Assembly (NCBI RefSeq): GCF_011759385.1
Contig: NZ_JAARLY010000001.1
Location: forward strand, 620,001 to 684,000
From: Oleiagrimonas sp. C23AA
Lineage (GTDB): Bacteria > Pseudomonadota > Gammaproteobacteria > Xanthomonadales > Rhodanobacteraceae
DNA length: 64,000 nt
Reading direction: 5' to 3'
Shown: positions 52,935-61,707 of the stretch, in pieces
Layout of the letters: each line of letters opens with the position of its first letter
Position numbering within the stretch: the stretch's first letter is position 1
Made by a program: the position numbers and the translations under genes
The notes under the pieces: generated by a model
Seen by the model: the letters and a program-made list of their open reading frames with translations, nothing else
What the model was told of the DNA's origin: nothing
Database searches by the model: none

Positions 52935-54506
52935 ATGAATCCCATGCCCGCGCTGAACTTTGACAACCTTTTTGTCCGCGAACTACCCGCCGACGCCTCG
53001 CGCGAGCCAGGCCCGCGGGCGGTGGAGGGCGCCTTCTTCACGCCGCTCGATCCGACGCCGGTGGCGCAGGCGAATATGCTCGCGTGGTGGCCGGAAGTGG
53101 CCTCGGCATTGGGTCTGGACGACGCTGACATGCAACACCCGGACATGGCCCGCGTGCTGGGCGGCAGTGCCGTCCTCGATGGCATGCAGCCGTACGCCAG
53201 CGTGTATGGCGGGCATCAGTTCGGGCACTGGGCCGGCCAGCTCGGCGACGGACGCGCGATCCACCTGGGTGAGGTGATCGGGCGTGACGGCGAGCGCTGG
53301 GACATGCAGCTCAAGGGTGCGGGGCCGACGCCATACTCGCGGGGCGCCGATGGCCGCGCCGTACTGCGCTCGTCATTGCGTGAATTTGTCTGCAGCGAAG
53401 CGATGCACTATCTGGGTGTGCCGACGACCCGTGCGCTGAGCCTGGTCGACACCGGCGAGCATGTGGTGCGCGACATGTTCTATGACGGCCACCCGAAAGC
53501 CGAACCCGGTGCCGTGGTGTGCCGCGTGGCGCCTTCGTTCGTGCGTTTCGGGCACTTCGAGCTGCCGGCTTCGCGCGGTGACATCGATCTGCTCAGCCGG
53601 CTGGTCGATGTAGTGATCGGGCGCGACTTTCCGCATATCGGCGTTAGCCAGCCGCACGCCCGCGGTGACTGGTTTGCCGAGATCTGCCAGCGCACGGCGC
53701 GCATGGTGGCGCACTGGATGCGGGTCGGTTTCGTGCACGGGGTGATGAACACCGACAACATGTCCGTGCTCGGCCTGACCATCGATTACGGGCCGTACGG
53801 CTTCATCGATGAATACGATCCGGACTTCACGCCCAACACCACCGATGCGCCGTCTGGCCGCTACCGCTTTTCGCATCAGCCACGGGTGGCCTACTGGAAC
53901 CTGACCCGTCTGGCGGGCGCACTGGCGCCACTGTTTGGCGATGACGTGGAACCGCTGCATGCCGGCCTCGCCTTGTACGAGCGCGAACTGGCCGCGTGCG
54001 AGCGCGCCTTCACCGCCGCCAAGCTGGGCCTGACCCAGGCCGACGAAGACGACATGGCACGTATGCAGCAGTTCAAGGCGCTGCTGGCCCGTGGCCGCAT
54101 GGACATGACGCTGGCGTTTCGTGCACTGGCTTCACTGAATCCGGAAGCGCCGGATATCACGATATTTGGCAATGCGTTCTATGACATGGCGGCCCGCGAT
54201 GCGGTCGGTACTGATCTGCAGCAGTGGTTGACCGCTTACGCTGAACGAGTCCTTGCGCAGGATCTTCCGGCTTCCGAAAGGCGCCAACGCATGGATCACG
54301 CCAATCCCTGGATGCTGCCGCGCAATTACCTGACCCAGCAAGCAATCGAGGCAGCGGAGCTGGGCGACTTGCAGGAGCTGCAAACCTTGATGCAGGCGGT
54401 GCGCCAGCCTTATCGGGAGCAGCCTGATCAAGCCCGGTTTGCCGCACCACGCCCGGCCTGGGCCACGCATCGCGCCGGCTGCTCGATGCTGTCGTGCAGT
54501 TCGTGA
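52935..54506 (+). CDS. selO: Protein adenylyltransferase SelO (YdiU/UPF0061)
   Basis: 523 aa pseudokinase that transfers AMP from ATP to Ser, Thr or Tyr of metabolic proteins during oxidative stress. Family blocks are SVYGGHQFGHWAGQLGDGRA, MQLKGAGPTPYSRGADGRAVLRSSLREFVCSEAM, HGVMNTDNMSVLGLTIDYGPYGF and the metal-binding FIDEYDPDF region. It ends with CSMLSCSS, matching the redox-sensitive SCSS tail of bacterial SelO. The ATG at 52935 is preferred to a GTG at 52923 that would overlap the upstream gene. Last gene of the RNA-modification run, so it is probably cotranscribed. Confidence 0.94.
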   Translation: MNPMPALNFDNLFVRELPADASREPGPRAVEGAFFTPLDPTPVAQANMLAWWPEVASALGLDDADMQHPDMARVLGGSAVLDGMQPYASVYGGHQFGHWAGQLGDGRAIHLGEVIGRDGERWDMQLKGAGPTPYSRGADGRAVLRSSLREFVCSEAMHYLGVPTTRALSLVDTGEHVVRDMFYDGHPKAEPGAVVCRVAPSFVRFGHFELPASRGDIDLLSRLVDVVIGRDFPHIGVSQPHARGDWFAEICQRTARMVAHWMRVGFVHGVMNTDNMSVLGLTIDYGPYGFIDEYDPDFTPNTTDAPSGRYRFSHQPRVAYWNLTRLAGALAPLFGDDVEPLHAGLALYERELAACERAFTAAKLGLTQADEDDMARMQQFKALLARGRMDMTLAFRALASLNPEAPDITIFGNAFYDMAARDAVGTDLQQWLTAYAERVLAQDLPASERRQRMDHANPWMLPRNYLTQQAIEAAELGDLQELQTLMQAVRQPYREQPDQARFAAPRPAWATHRAGCSMLSCSS

Positions 54507-54643
54507 TGCAAGTCCATGGCGGTTAACCTTTTTTTACCTTGCATTCACGCATGCTGGGTGTCGCGCCTGTAAAGGGTTCGCCGCCCGCTGCTTTGACGTG
54601 CAGACCGGGGGATGACATCGGGGCGCACACGACGAGGTGGATC

Positions 54644-54886
54644 ATGGCCGAACCAGCATTCGTATTGTTCGTTCCTTATGCCGATGGTGGCAGCGCGTGG
54701 GTAGTGCGTCGCGCACGCACGGTGGTTCAGCAGCATCGCAGCCAGCGTGAAGCGGTGTCGGCCGCGCGTGAAATGGCTACTGACATGATGGGGCGCATGG
54801 GCACGCACAATGTGCGGGTGGAAGTACAGGACGCCGCAGGTGGCTGGCGGGTGCTGCCGCTGCAGGAAGAAATGGGCAACTCCTGA
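54644..54886 (+). CDS. DUF2188-like small protein
   Basis: 80 aa. The plan VPYADGGSAWVVRRARTVVQQHRSQREAVSAAREMA followed by VEVQDAAGGWRVL is like DUF2188 proteins (a short beta-strand, helix, beta-strand fold), with a conserved helix and a closing W-x-V strand. Function unknown. A ribosome site (gaggtgg) lies six bases before ATG. It stands alone between selO and the convergent osmC gene. Confidence 0.7.
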   Translation: MAEPAFVLFVPYADGGSAWVVRRARTVVQQHRSQREAVSAAREMATDMMGRMGTHNVRVEVQDAAGGWRVLPLQEEMGNS

Positions 54887-54921
54887 GTCTGCCCTAGGCA
54901 TTTAGTGGAGCTGGCAAAAGA

Positions 54922-54953
54922 TAAGGCCGCCACGCATGGTGGTGACGGCCTTA
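54922..54953 (-). terminator. Terminator of osmC
   Basis: An 8-bp outer stem (taaggccg / cggcctta) has an inner ccac/gtgg extension and a small bulge. On the minus strand it is followed by tatctttt, a T-rich tract. It also follows the DUF2188-like gene by 35 bases. Confidence 0.75.
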
Positions 54954-54990
54954 CCAGGTGCTTACGGGTTGCCTGCGATCAGTGCCTCCA

Positions 54991-55416
54991 TCAGTTGGCC
55001 AGCTGCGCCTCCATGGTGATCTTGGCGTTCAGCAGCTTGGACACCGGACAACCTTCCTTGGCCTTGTTGGCAATCTTCTTGAACGTTTCGGCATCGGCGC
55101 CGGGTACCTTGGCCTGCACGGTCAGGTGTACGGCGCTGATCTCGAAACCGTCGTCGACCTTGTCCAGCGTGACATCGGCCTTGGTATGGATCTGCTCGGG
55201 GGTAAGATTTTCCTCGCCAAGCATCAGGGACAGGGCCATGGAGAAGCAGCCGGCATGGGCCGCGCCGATCAACTCTTCGGGATTGGTGCCCGGTCCGTCC
55301 TCGAAGCGGGACTTGAACCCGTAAGGGGCCTCCTTCAACACGCCGGTTTCGGTGGAAATGACACCCGAGCCCTGCTTGATGTCACCTTTCCAGACGGCAG
55401 ATGCGGACTTGTTCAT
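54991..55416 (-). CDS. osmC: OsmC-family organic hydroperoxide reductase
   Basis: 141 aa. Reduces organic hydroperoxides with two active-site cysteines, seen here in AHAGCFSMALS and EGCPVSKLLN. The N-terminal SAVWKGDIKQGSGVISTETGVL and NPEELIGAAHAGC blocks put it in the OsmC (not Ohr) branch. The ATG at 55416 has a perfect aggagg upstream. Ends at its own terminator. Confidence 0.93.
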   Translation of the reverse strand: MNKSASAVWKGDIKQGSGVISTETGVLKEAPYGFKSRFEDGPGTNPEELIGAAHAGCFSMALSLMLGEENLTPEQIHTKADVTLDKVDDGFEISAVHLTVQAKVPGADAETFKKIANKAKEGCPVSKLLNAKITMEAQLAN

Positions 55417-55674
55417 GGAAACCTCCTGCAACGGTGGGGAAGGGCGAACGCGCCTGTCGACGCATCCGTTACCTGTTCGAGTCTAAGGCCCTGGGCGTTG
55501 CAACCAAGTATTACCCAGGAAGCCGGTTCAGGTGCCGGCCAGTCTGTGACGGAAATTGAGCGAGCTGTTCACAAGCGCTTCGCAGATGGCCTGTCTACCA
55601 TGCAGTTGTCCGGTCAGTACGCTGCAACGCGGCGCTGATAGAAAGGGCAGGCAAACGCAACAAGGAGTATCACC

Positions 55675-55872
55675 ATGACCGTGCTGATCTGGGACCCGTC
55701 CCTGCTGGAAACCGCCGATGAGGCCCCGCTGCCGGGGATGACGGCCGATCAGGCGGCGCGTTTCAAAGCGCCGCGACCGACCCAGTTGATGCGCCCCGAG
55801 CATGCTTCGCCCGAGCGTCTTGCCGAACGCGCCGGTTCGGTAGCGCTTGCCGCGCAGGCGCAGACGGCCTGA
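55675..55872 (+). CDS. Small hypothetical protein
   Basis: 65 aa, Ala- and Pro-rich (MTVLIWDPSLLETADEAPLP, then QAARFKAPRPTQL and LAERAGSVALAAQAQTA). No signal peptide, membrane helix or recognised family. It is credited because acaaggag stands eight bases before the ATG and codon usage matches the neighbours. It precedes the FNT transporter gene by 65 bases on the same strand. Confidence 0.6.
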   Translation: MTVLIWDPSLLETADEAPLPGMTADQAARFKAPRPTQLMRPEHASPERLAERAGSVALAAQAQTA

Positions 55873-55937
55873 CCATTCATGAGCGCTCGAGGCTGCCGTT
55901 TCTCAAGGTGCATCCTGTGCCTTAACTATGGCTGCCC

Positions 55938-56858
55938 ATGAGCGGCCCCGGGCGCAGCGCGGACGAGGATGACGCGCGCCACGAGCACCAGGATGCATCC
56001 GCCGGTTCCGATGACAACCTGCCTCCCTCCCCAGAGGAAGAAGCCGAGGACGGTTTCGAGCTTTCCGAAGACGAGCAGGGCGAGGTCGCGGCCAAATTGC
56101 CACCGCGACCCACGGTGCTGCACGAAACCATTCGGGTACAAGGCGAGACCGAGCTGCGGCGGCACGCCTCGGCGCTGATCTGGTCGTCACTGGCGGCCGG
56201 CCTCTCCATGGGCTTCTCGATGATGGCGCGCGGTTTGCTGCACTCGCTGTTGCCGCCTTCACCATTGCGCTACCTTATCGAGAACCTGGGCTACACGGTG
56301 GGCTTTGTCATCGTGATTCTGGCCCGCCAACAGCTATTTACCGAAAACACCATGAGCGCGGTGCTGCCGATGATGACGCACCCGGGGTGGCGCCAATTGG
56401 CGCGCCTCCTGCGTTTGTGGTCAGTCGTGCTGATGGGTAACCTGGTCGGCGTGGCTCTGTTCGCCTATGGTCTTGGGCATCTGGACTTGTTCGATGCCAG
56501 CACACGGCGCGCCATGGGCGTGCTCGGCACCGAGGTGATGCACAACGATGCCTTGCAGATGTTCACCAAGGGTATTGTCGCCGGATGGCTGATCGCGACC
56601 ATGGTGTGGCTTATTCCGGCCGCCGGCGATTCGAAACTGGCCATCATCGTGGGCACCACCTATTTGATCGGGCTCGGCGGATTCACGCACATCATCGCCG
56701 GCTCGACGGAGGTTTTGTATCTGGTGTTCCAGGGACAGCTGGGGCTGGGGCATTATTTGGCATTCGCCTTACCGACGCTGGCCGGGAACATTGTCGGCGG
56801 CAGCTTCATCTTCGCGCTGATCAGCCACGCCCAGGTGCGCAGCGACCAGGGCGGTTAG
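55938..56858 (+). CDS. Formate/nitrite transporter (FNT) family protein, YfdC-like
   Basis: 306 aa pentamer-forming channel for small anions. An acidic, disordered N-terminus (1-60, rich in Glu, Asp) precedes six membrane helices (about 75-295). The family loop blocks are present as WSSLAAGLSMGFSMMARGLL, RQQLFTENTMSAVLP, IVAGWLIATMVWLIPAAGDSKL and LPTLAGNIVGGSFIFALISHAQV. The long acidic leader sequence and this loop set belong to the YfdC branch, whose substrate is not settled. Followed 35 bases later by the TIGR03067-like gene. Confidence 0.88.
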   Translation: MSGPGRSADEDDARHEHQDASAGSDDNLPPSPEEEAEDGFELSEDEQGEVAAKLPPRPTVLHETIRVQGETELRRHASALIWSSLAAGLSMGFSMMARGLLHSLLPPSPLRYLIENLGYTVGFVIVILARQQLFTENTMSAVLPMMTHPGWRQLARLLRLWSVVLMGNLVGVALFAYGLGHLDLFDASTRRAMGVLGTEVMHNDALQMFTKGIVAGWLIATMVWLIPAAGDSKLAIIVGTTYLIGLGGFTHIIAGSTEVLYLVFQGQLGLGHYLAFALPTLAGNIVGGSFIFALISHAQVRSDQGG

Positions 56859-56893
56859 ACCGGATACACACTTTTCGCCGGGGGCGCTACCCC

Positions 56894-57280
56894 ATGACAG
56901 AGAATACGGCACGCGACATGGCGCTTCTGCAGGGGCGCTGGCGACAGACCGCTCTGGAGGCCGACGGACAGATCGATCCTGTCGACGATATTGGCGAGCC
57001 CGGTGCCATCACCGAGCTGAGCGGCGACAGGTTTTGCGTGACCGCTCGCGATGGACGCGTGCTGCTGAAAGGGCGTTTCGAGCTCGATGCCGATCATGAC
57101 CCGCCGCATATTGATTGGATCGATGCCATCGGCGTTGATGTCGGCAAGCGGTTGCGCGCCATCTACTTACTGGGTGCGCAGCGCTTTGAGTTCATCGCCG
57201 CCGATGCGGACCTGCCACGACCGCAAGTGTTCCGTACGCGCCAGGGACAAACGCTGCGTCGCTTTGAGCGAGTCGAGTGA
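56894..57280 (+). CDS. TIGR03067-like conserved hypothetical protein
   Basis: 128 aa, mostly beta-strand. The start MALLQGRWRQTALEADG and the closing FELDADHDPPHIDWIDAIG and IYLLGAQRFEFI segments resemble TIGR03067 domains known mainly from Planctomycetes (LxGxWxxxxxxxxG at the start, later KGxxxxD-x-x-xPkxID). No signal peptide. Function unknown. Same strand as the FNT gene, with a good start ATG at 56894 but only a weak ribosome site. Ends at a strong terminator. Confidence 0.68.
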   Translation: MTENTARDMALLQGRWRQTALEADGQIDPVDDIGEPGAITELSGDRFCVTARDGRVLLKGRFELDADHDPPHIDWIDAIGVDVGKRLRAIYLLGAQRFEFIAADADLPRPQVFRTRQGQTLRRFERVE

Positions 57281-57316
57281 TCCGGGAAATGGGCTGATCC
57301 AAATCATGTGACGCCG

Positions 57317-57349
57317 AAAAAAAAAGCCGGGTCGAGCCCGGCCTTTTTC
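57317..57349. terminator. Bidirectional intrinsic terminator between TIGR03067-like and nemA genes
   Basis: The stem gccggg / cccggc with a 5-base loop is flanked by nine A residues on the left and five T residues on the right. The genes are convergent, so both use it. Confidence 0.9.
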
Positions 57350-57366
57350 TATCGCTGATATGACAA

Positions 57367-58482
57367 TCAGGCGGCGCGGATCTGCCCCTGCATGCCTGGC
57401 CAGTCGCTGTAGCCGACCGAGTCGCCGCCGTACCAGTACTCCTTGGGCGCGTCGGCCAGCGGCGCTCCGGTGCGCAGACGTTCGACCAGGTCCGGGTTGG
57501 CGATGAACGCACGGCCAAAGGCGATCAAATCCGCCTGGTGCGCATCCAGCGTCTTCTCGGCCAGTTCGCGCGTGTAGCGATTGTTGGCCATCACCTTACC
57601 CTTGAACCGCTTGGTCAGCGCGTGCAGGTCGACGCCATCTGGGCAGTCACGGCTGAGCTGGGTCACTCCCTCGATAATGTGGAGATAGGCCAGACCACGT
57701 TCGGACAGCGCGTCAATGTACTGGCCGTAGGTGGCCATCACGTCGCTGTCCAGCGGGCTGCCGCCGGGCTGATCGGTGGTGGGCGAAATGCGGATGCCAA
57801 CGCGGTCGGCCCCCCACACGTCGATCACGGCATCGACCACGGCCAGCGGGAAACGCAGGCGATTCTCGATGCTGCCGCCGTAGATATCGTCGCGCTGGTT
57901 GGTCGAGTCACGGATGAACTGTTCCAGCAGGTAGTTGTTGGCTGAATGCACTTCGACGCCATCGAAGCCGGCGGCCTTGGCCTGTTGCGCAGCGTGGCGG
58001 TAGTCCTCCACCAGGCCCGGAATCTCATCGGTGTCCAGCGCGCGGGGCGTGACGTGATCCTGCATGCCCTTGGCGGTGAAAGCCTGGCCTTCCGGCTTGA
58101 GGGCCGAAGGCGCTACCGGCAACTTGCCGCCTTCCTGCACATCGGGGTGTGATATACGGCCGGTATGCCACAGCTGCAGGAAGATGCGCCCTTCGTGACG
58201 ATGCACGGCATCGGTCACGCGCTTCCAAGAGGCCACTTGCGCGTCGCTCCAGATGCCCGGTGTAAAGGCGTACCCCACCGCCTGCGGCGAGATATTGGTG
58301 GCCTCGCTGATGATCAGCCCGGCGTCGGCGCGCTGGGCGTAGTAGTCGGCCGCGTAGATGGGAGGCACGCCCTGCGCATCGGAGCGGCTGCGGGTCAACG
58401 GCGCCATCACGATGCGGTTGCGCAGCGTCAGGTCACCCAGGGTCACTGGCTCGAACAGGTGGCTATGACCGGAATCACTCAT
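57367..58482 (-). CDS. nemA: Old Yellow Enzyme-family alkene reductase (NemA-like)
   Basis: 371 aa FMN-dependent NADPH reductase of activated alkenes and nitro compounds. Blocks are LFEPVTLGDLTLRNRIVMAPLTRSRSD, LWHTGRISHPDVQ, GFDGVEVHSANNYLLEQFIRDSTNQRDDIYGGSIENRLRF (His and Asn that bind the substrate) and KVMANNRYTRELAEKTL for the flavin phosphate. DLIAFGRAFIANPDLVERL closes the barrel. The start MSDSGHSHLFEPV at 58482 is used; the frame is open 16 codons more. No TetR/NemR regulator adjoins. Confidence 0.92.
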   Translation of the reverse strand: MSDSGHSHLFEPVTLGDLTLRNRIVMAPLTRSRSDAQGVPPIYAADYYAQRADAGLIISEATNISPQAVGYAFTPGIWSDAQVASWKRVTDAVHRHEGRIFLQLWHTGRISHPDVQEGGKLPVAPSALKPEGQAFTAKGMQDHVTPRALDTDEIPGLVEDYRHAAQQAKAAGFDGVEVHSANNYLLEQFIRDSTNQRDDIYGGSIENRLRFPLAVVDAVIDVWGADRVGIRISPTTDQPGGSPLDSDVMATYGQYIDALSERGLAYLHIIEGVTQLSRDCPDGVDLHALTKRFKGKVMANNRYTRELAEKTLDAHQADLIAFGRAFIANPDLVERLRTGAPLADAPKEYWYGGDSVGYSDWPGMQGQIRAA

Positions 58483-58728
58483 GTCGGGTCCTTTCAATGG
58501 AAAGTGGCTTTTCACTAGGTACCCCCGCACCCGCTGTCAGAGATGGGGTGGCGTGCGGGCAATGCAAGTCGTCAACGGGCGCCTCACGAAGCCGCCGTTG
58601 CGCTGAATGGCCGTCGATAAATAGGGCGATGATTTGCGCATTTGGCGACTGCGATTCAGGTGACGGGTGCTGTACTCGACGTGCCGTCACCGACACGGCT
58701 TGTCTCACCGCAAGCAGGAGTGAAAACC

Positions 58729-58926
58729 ATGAATGAAGATCGCATCAGCGGCCAGTGGAAACAGATCACCGGCAAGATCAAGTCCAATTGGGGCAAGCTC
58801 ACGGATGACGACCTGACGCGCGCCGAAGGCGACATCGAATACCTGACCGGTAAGGTGCAGGAGCGCTACGGCGTGGCACGCGACGAGGCCCGTCGTCAGG
58901 TCAAGGAGTTTGAGCGCAACCTGTAA
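58729..58926 (+). CDS. CsbD-family stress protein
   Basis: 65 aa, hydrophilic and helical. Signature: DRISGQWKQITGKIKSNWGKLTDDDL followed by EGDIEYLTGKVQERYGVARDEARRQVKEF. CsbD proteins are abundant general-stress proteins of unknown mechanism (SigB-controlled in Bacillus). A ribosome site agcaggag lies about eight bases upstream. Its 3' end has two hairpins. Confidence 0.9.
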   Translation: MNEDRISGQWKQITGKIKSNWGKLTDDDLTRAEGDIEYLTGKVQERYGVARDEARRQVKEFERNL

Positions 58927-58949
58927 GGAGCTGCCTTCAATCCGAACCG

Positions 58950-58974
58950 GGTGCGCCTTTCCTGGTGGCGCACC
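58950..58974 (+). terminator. First of two tandem hairpins after csbD
   Basis: An 8-bp perfect stem (ggtgcgcc / ggcgcacc) with a 9-base loop begins 24 bases after the csbD stop. No T-run, so the following hairpin is the real terminator. Confidence 0.5.
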
Positions 58975-58977
58975 GGT

Positions 58978-59017
58978 AATGCCGCTCCGGTGCCGTGATC
59001 CGGAGCGGCATTTTTTT
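58978..59017 (+). terminator. Intrinsic terminator of csbD
   Basis: A 13-bp stem (aatgccgctccgg / ccggagcggcatt) with a 9-base loop is followed by a run of T residues. Confidence 0.92.
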
Positions 59018-59084
59018 GTGCGCGCAACGTGAACGTTTGCCTGAGGTTAGGTCTGAGCGTGTCGCGGCCGGCCATAATGGAGGC

Positions 59085-60038
59085 ATGGCTCGATCACACA
59101 CCAAACGACCGCAGGCGGCACCGTCATCCAAACAGTTGGTGGTCTATGCGGCGCTGGCCGGTAATGCGGCCATCGCCATCACTAAATTCATTGCCGCCGG
59201 CTTCAGCGGCTCCTCGGCGATGCTTTCGGAGGGCGTGCACTCGCTGATCGACACCGGCAATGAAGGGCTCCTCCTTTACGGCATGCATCGCTCCAAGCGC
59301 CCGGCCGACGGTGCGCATCCGCTGGGCTATGGGCGCGAAATGTATTTCTGGAGCTTTCTGGTCGCGGTGATGATCTTCGCACTGGGCGCGCTGGTGTCGA
59401 TCTATCAGGGGGTCCAGCACCTTATCCATCCCGACCAGCTATCCGACCCGTATTGGACCTACGGCGTGCTGGCCGCCTCGTTCGTCTTCGAGGGCACGTC
59501 CTGGTGCCTGGCATTGCGCGAGATGGGCAAGATCAAGGGGCGCGAAGGCTACGTCACCGCCGCCCAGCGCAGCAAGGACCCCAGTACCTTCAGCGTGCTG
59601 TTCGAAGACAGTGCCGCCTTGCTGGGGCTGATTGTGGCGGCGATCGGCTTCACCGGTGGCTATTATTTTCAGCTGCGCTGGGCCGATGGTGCGGCCTCGA
59701 TTGCGATTGGACTGGTGCTGGCTTGCACCGCGCTGTTCCTGGGGCGCGAGACCAAGGCACTGCTCATAGGTGAACCTGCGCATCCGCATGTCAGTGACTC
59801 GGTCCGCACGCTGGCCGAGTCCGATGACGCGGTGCAATGTGTGCACGATGTCATGACTATGCAGCTGGCGCCCAACCAGGTGGCAGTGGCACTGGGCGCC
59901 GAGTTCGCCGACCAACTGACCGTGCCCCAGGTCGAATCACACGTCGTGGCCATCGAAAAACGTTTGAAGCACCGTCACCCGGAAATCGTCGCGCTGTTCG
60001 TCAAGCCACAGGAGCGCGCCCAGCTTCCCGGCGACTGA
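59085..60038 (+). CDS. Cation diffusion facilitator (CDF) family transporter
   Basis: 317 aa inner-membrane proton/metal antiporter. Six helices; metal-site residues are in SSAMLSEGVHSLIDTGNEGLLLYG (normally D-x-x-x-D, here E-x-x-H-x-x-x-D: SEGVHSLIDT) and in VLFEDSAALLGLIVAA. The variation from the FieF/YiiP pattern (His and Glu in place of two Asp) suggests a zinc- or manganese-type CDF of the Sll1263/COG0053-related branch, not a canonical FieF. The C-terminal cytoplasmic domain (about 205-310) is present. ATG at 59085 follows ggaggc. The metal cannot be fixed by sequence alone. Confidence 0.85.
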   Translation: MARSHTKRPQAAPSSKQLVVYAALAGNAAIAITKFIAAGFSGSSAMLSEGVHSLIDTGNEGLLLYGMHRSKRPADGAHPLGYGREMYFWSFLVAVMIFALGALVSIYQGVQHLIHPDQLSDPYWTYGVLAASFVFEGTSWCLALREMGKIKGREGYVTAAQRSKDPSTFSVLFEDSAALLGLIVAAIGFTGGYYFQLRWADGAASIAIGLVLACTALFLGRETKALLIGEPAHPHVSDSVRTLAESDDAVQCVHDVMTMQLAPNQVAVALGAEFADQLTVPQVESHVVAIEKRLKHRHPEIVALFVKPQERAQLPGD

Positions 60039-60065
60039 AGGCCGGGAAGCGCATCGGGCGGGTGT

Positions 60066-60551
60066 TCAGAGCGAGCCACCCTCCGGCGGCCCGGCCTCCG
60101 GGAAGTCACAGCTCTTTCCATGCAGCGCATTTTTCAGCGAGCGTGCCAGCGACGCGCAACGCTCGGGCAACAGCTTGCGTTCCTTCGGGTCCATCGATTG
60201 CTCCAGCAACGTGTGCCGCATGGCCTGGTAGTGGGCTTCGATGGTGTCAGGACGATAAATGCCGGCAGCCCGGTGGCAGGCTTTGTAGGTGGACAAATAG
60301 ACATCGCAAACCGGAATGCCCGTGTATTCGGGTAGGTTCCTGTCGCTCTCGCCAGCAGTCTTTACCCGTGGTGCATGCTTGGCCGCCTCGGGTTCCTGGT
60401 GCGGGGCCGGCGTTGATGGCGTCGACTCGGGAGTGGCGATCACCTTGGTTTCCTTGGCGGTGTCCGGACGGGGGGAGTGACCTGCACAGGCGGTCAGTGT
60501 CAGCGGTACGCTCAGCCAAGCAAGGCGGCGCAGGATTCGGGGCAGGGGCAT
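60066..60551 (-). CDS. Hypothetical lipoprotein
   Basis: 161 aa. A lipobox (LTLTACAGHS, Cys22) follows a signal helix. A Pro/Thr/Glu/Lys-rich linker (25-70) is followed by a compact domain with four cysteines (PVCDVYLSTYKACHRAAG, ERCASL, GKSCDF), which could form two disulfides in the periplasm. Family not recognised. The ATG has no strong ribosome site. It lies divergent from the 845-base region ahead of the cold-shock gene. Confidence 0.7.
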   Translation of the reverse strand: MPLPRILRRLAWLSVPLTLTACAGHSPRPDTAKETKVIATPESTPSTPAPHQEPEAAKHAPRVKTAGESDRNLPEYTGIPVCDVYLSTYKACHRAAGIYRPDTIEAHYQAMRHTLLEQSMDPKERKLLPERCASLARSLKNALHGKSCDFPEAGPPEGGSL

Positions 60552-61396
60552 ACGATGCAGATTCCGGTTTTTACGAGGTTCAGCACGTTGGGCAAGGCCA
60601 CGTGCAAAGGCCAGCGCCTAGAAGCCTAGCAAAGGCGATCATCCAATTGGCTTTGGTTAAGTCTTGTGAAGAGATCAACACGACAGTTGGCTGGCGTTCA
60701 TGAAAACCCGGGCCCATGCCCGCCATAGCCGCGCTGAATACACCGGTGGCTTCCTGCCATTGGTTCCCAGCCAGACCTGCAAGCGGGTGCGATAGGCTGG
60801 AAGGGTAGTCTGACCGACTGCCCAAGTCGGGCACTTGTCTTTTGATATGCCGAATAACCTTAGGAGAGAGGTTGGCGGGAGGGTGTGGCGGCTTATGTTT
60901 CACGGGGCGGCGCCTTGGAGACGCCTATACTGGGTAGCCTCGAAGTGGCTAAACAGCGCCATTTGTCCTGGTTTCGCCAACCACGCGGCTAAGCTGGAAC
61001 GTTGATGCCGTTATCGGTGCGGGGCGTAACGGCTTGCGAGGGCATGTCGGTGGCAGGCCGCTTTCGGTACAAGCGAGCGATTAACGTTTGAGCCAGCCCC
61101 GTTATGATCTGGCTTGCCGGTAGAGGTCTGTTTCCTGCAACCACAAGGCATTATCCCCCGAGTGGCTCCATAATCGCGCAAGAGCTAGCTTGACCTTTGT
61201 CTAAGGGTGGATAAGGACGAGTACGCGTCACCAAATTTCCGTTATGCTTGGGCTACTGCGTTTGCTCGGTTCCACCCGTGATCCGATGGGGCTTGCCGTT
61301 AATTGAAGGCAACATCGTCTCCTCGAGTTTCCTTGCAACCAGTAAGTCGTCGGCCTCGAGGGGGGTCGGCTTGTCTTTGTATGTTTGGAGTGAGTC
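60552..61396. other. Long intergenic region upstream of the cold-shock gene
   Basis: 845 bases with no convincing gene. Composition is visibly less GC-rich than the surroundings, particularly 60950-61380. Small hairpins are visible (ccgtta...taacgg near 61010-61033; agccag...ctggct near 61091-61114). Also visible are a possible -35 ttgacc at 61190, a tatgct hexamer at 61243-61248, and a 7-bp pairing (cctcgag 61321-61327 with ctcgagg 61355-61361) in the presumed csp leader. It may include an unrecognised small RNA; nothing can be named. Confidence 0.45.
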
Positions 61397-61606
61397 ATGT
61401 CGGATCGTGAAATCGGCACGGTTAAGTGGTTCAACGACGCCAAGGGCTTCGGCTTCATCAGCCGTGACAGCGGCCCGGACGTTTTCGTGCACTTCCGCGC
61501 CATCCAGGGCACCGGGTTCAAGAGCCTGCAGGAGGGACAGCAGGTCAGCTTCAAGGTGGTGCAGGGCCAGAAGGGTCTGCAGGCCGATGAGGTGACGCCG
61601 GTCTGA
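61397..61606 (+). CDS. Cold-shock domain protein (CspA family)
   Basis: 69 aa single cold-shock domain that binds single-stranded RNA/DNA. RNP1 is KGFGFI and RNP2 is VFVHF, both intact in the block [20 protein letters not shown] and [10 protein letters not shown]. Multiple csp paralogues are normal, so no specific letter is assigned. It starts MSDRE after ggag. The leader is long and possibly structured, as in cold-regulated csp mRNAs. Ends at an intrinsic terminator. Confidence 0.94.
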   Translation: MSDREIGTVKWFNDAKGFGFISRDSGPDVFVHFRAIQGTGFKSLQEGQQVSFKVVQGQKGLQADEVTPV

Positions 61607-61639
61607 TCGGTGCATGGCTCCTCCTATCGAGTTGCCATG

Positions 61640-61671
61640 GACAAAGGGTCGGCGGTGCCGACCCTTTGTTT
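61640..61671 (+). terminator. Intrinsic terminator of the cold-shock gene
   Basis: A perfect 13-bp stem (acaaagggtcggc / gccgaccctttgt) with a 3-base loop, ending in a short T-rich run, 33 bases after the stop codon. Confidence 0.9.
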
Positions 61672-61707
61672 ATATATGAGTGGCGACTGACGCTGAGAGA
61701 GTAAGCC

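Noticed and set aside
60580-60903. Minus-strand frame of 107 codons in the region upstream of the cold-shock gene
   Set aside because: No ribosome site, no family, and composition unlike the neighbouring genes. It cannot be excluded but is not supported.
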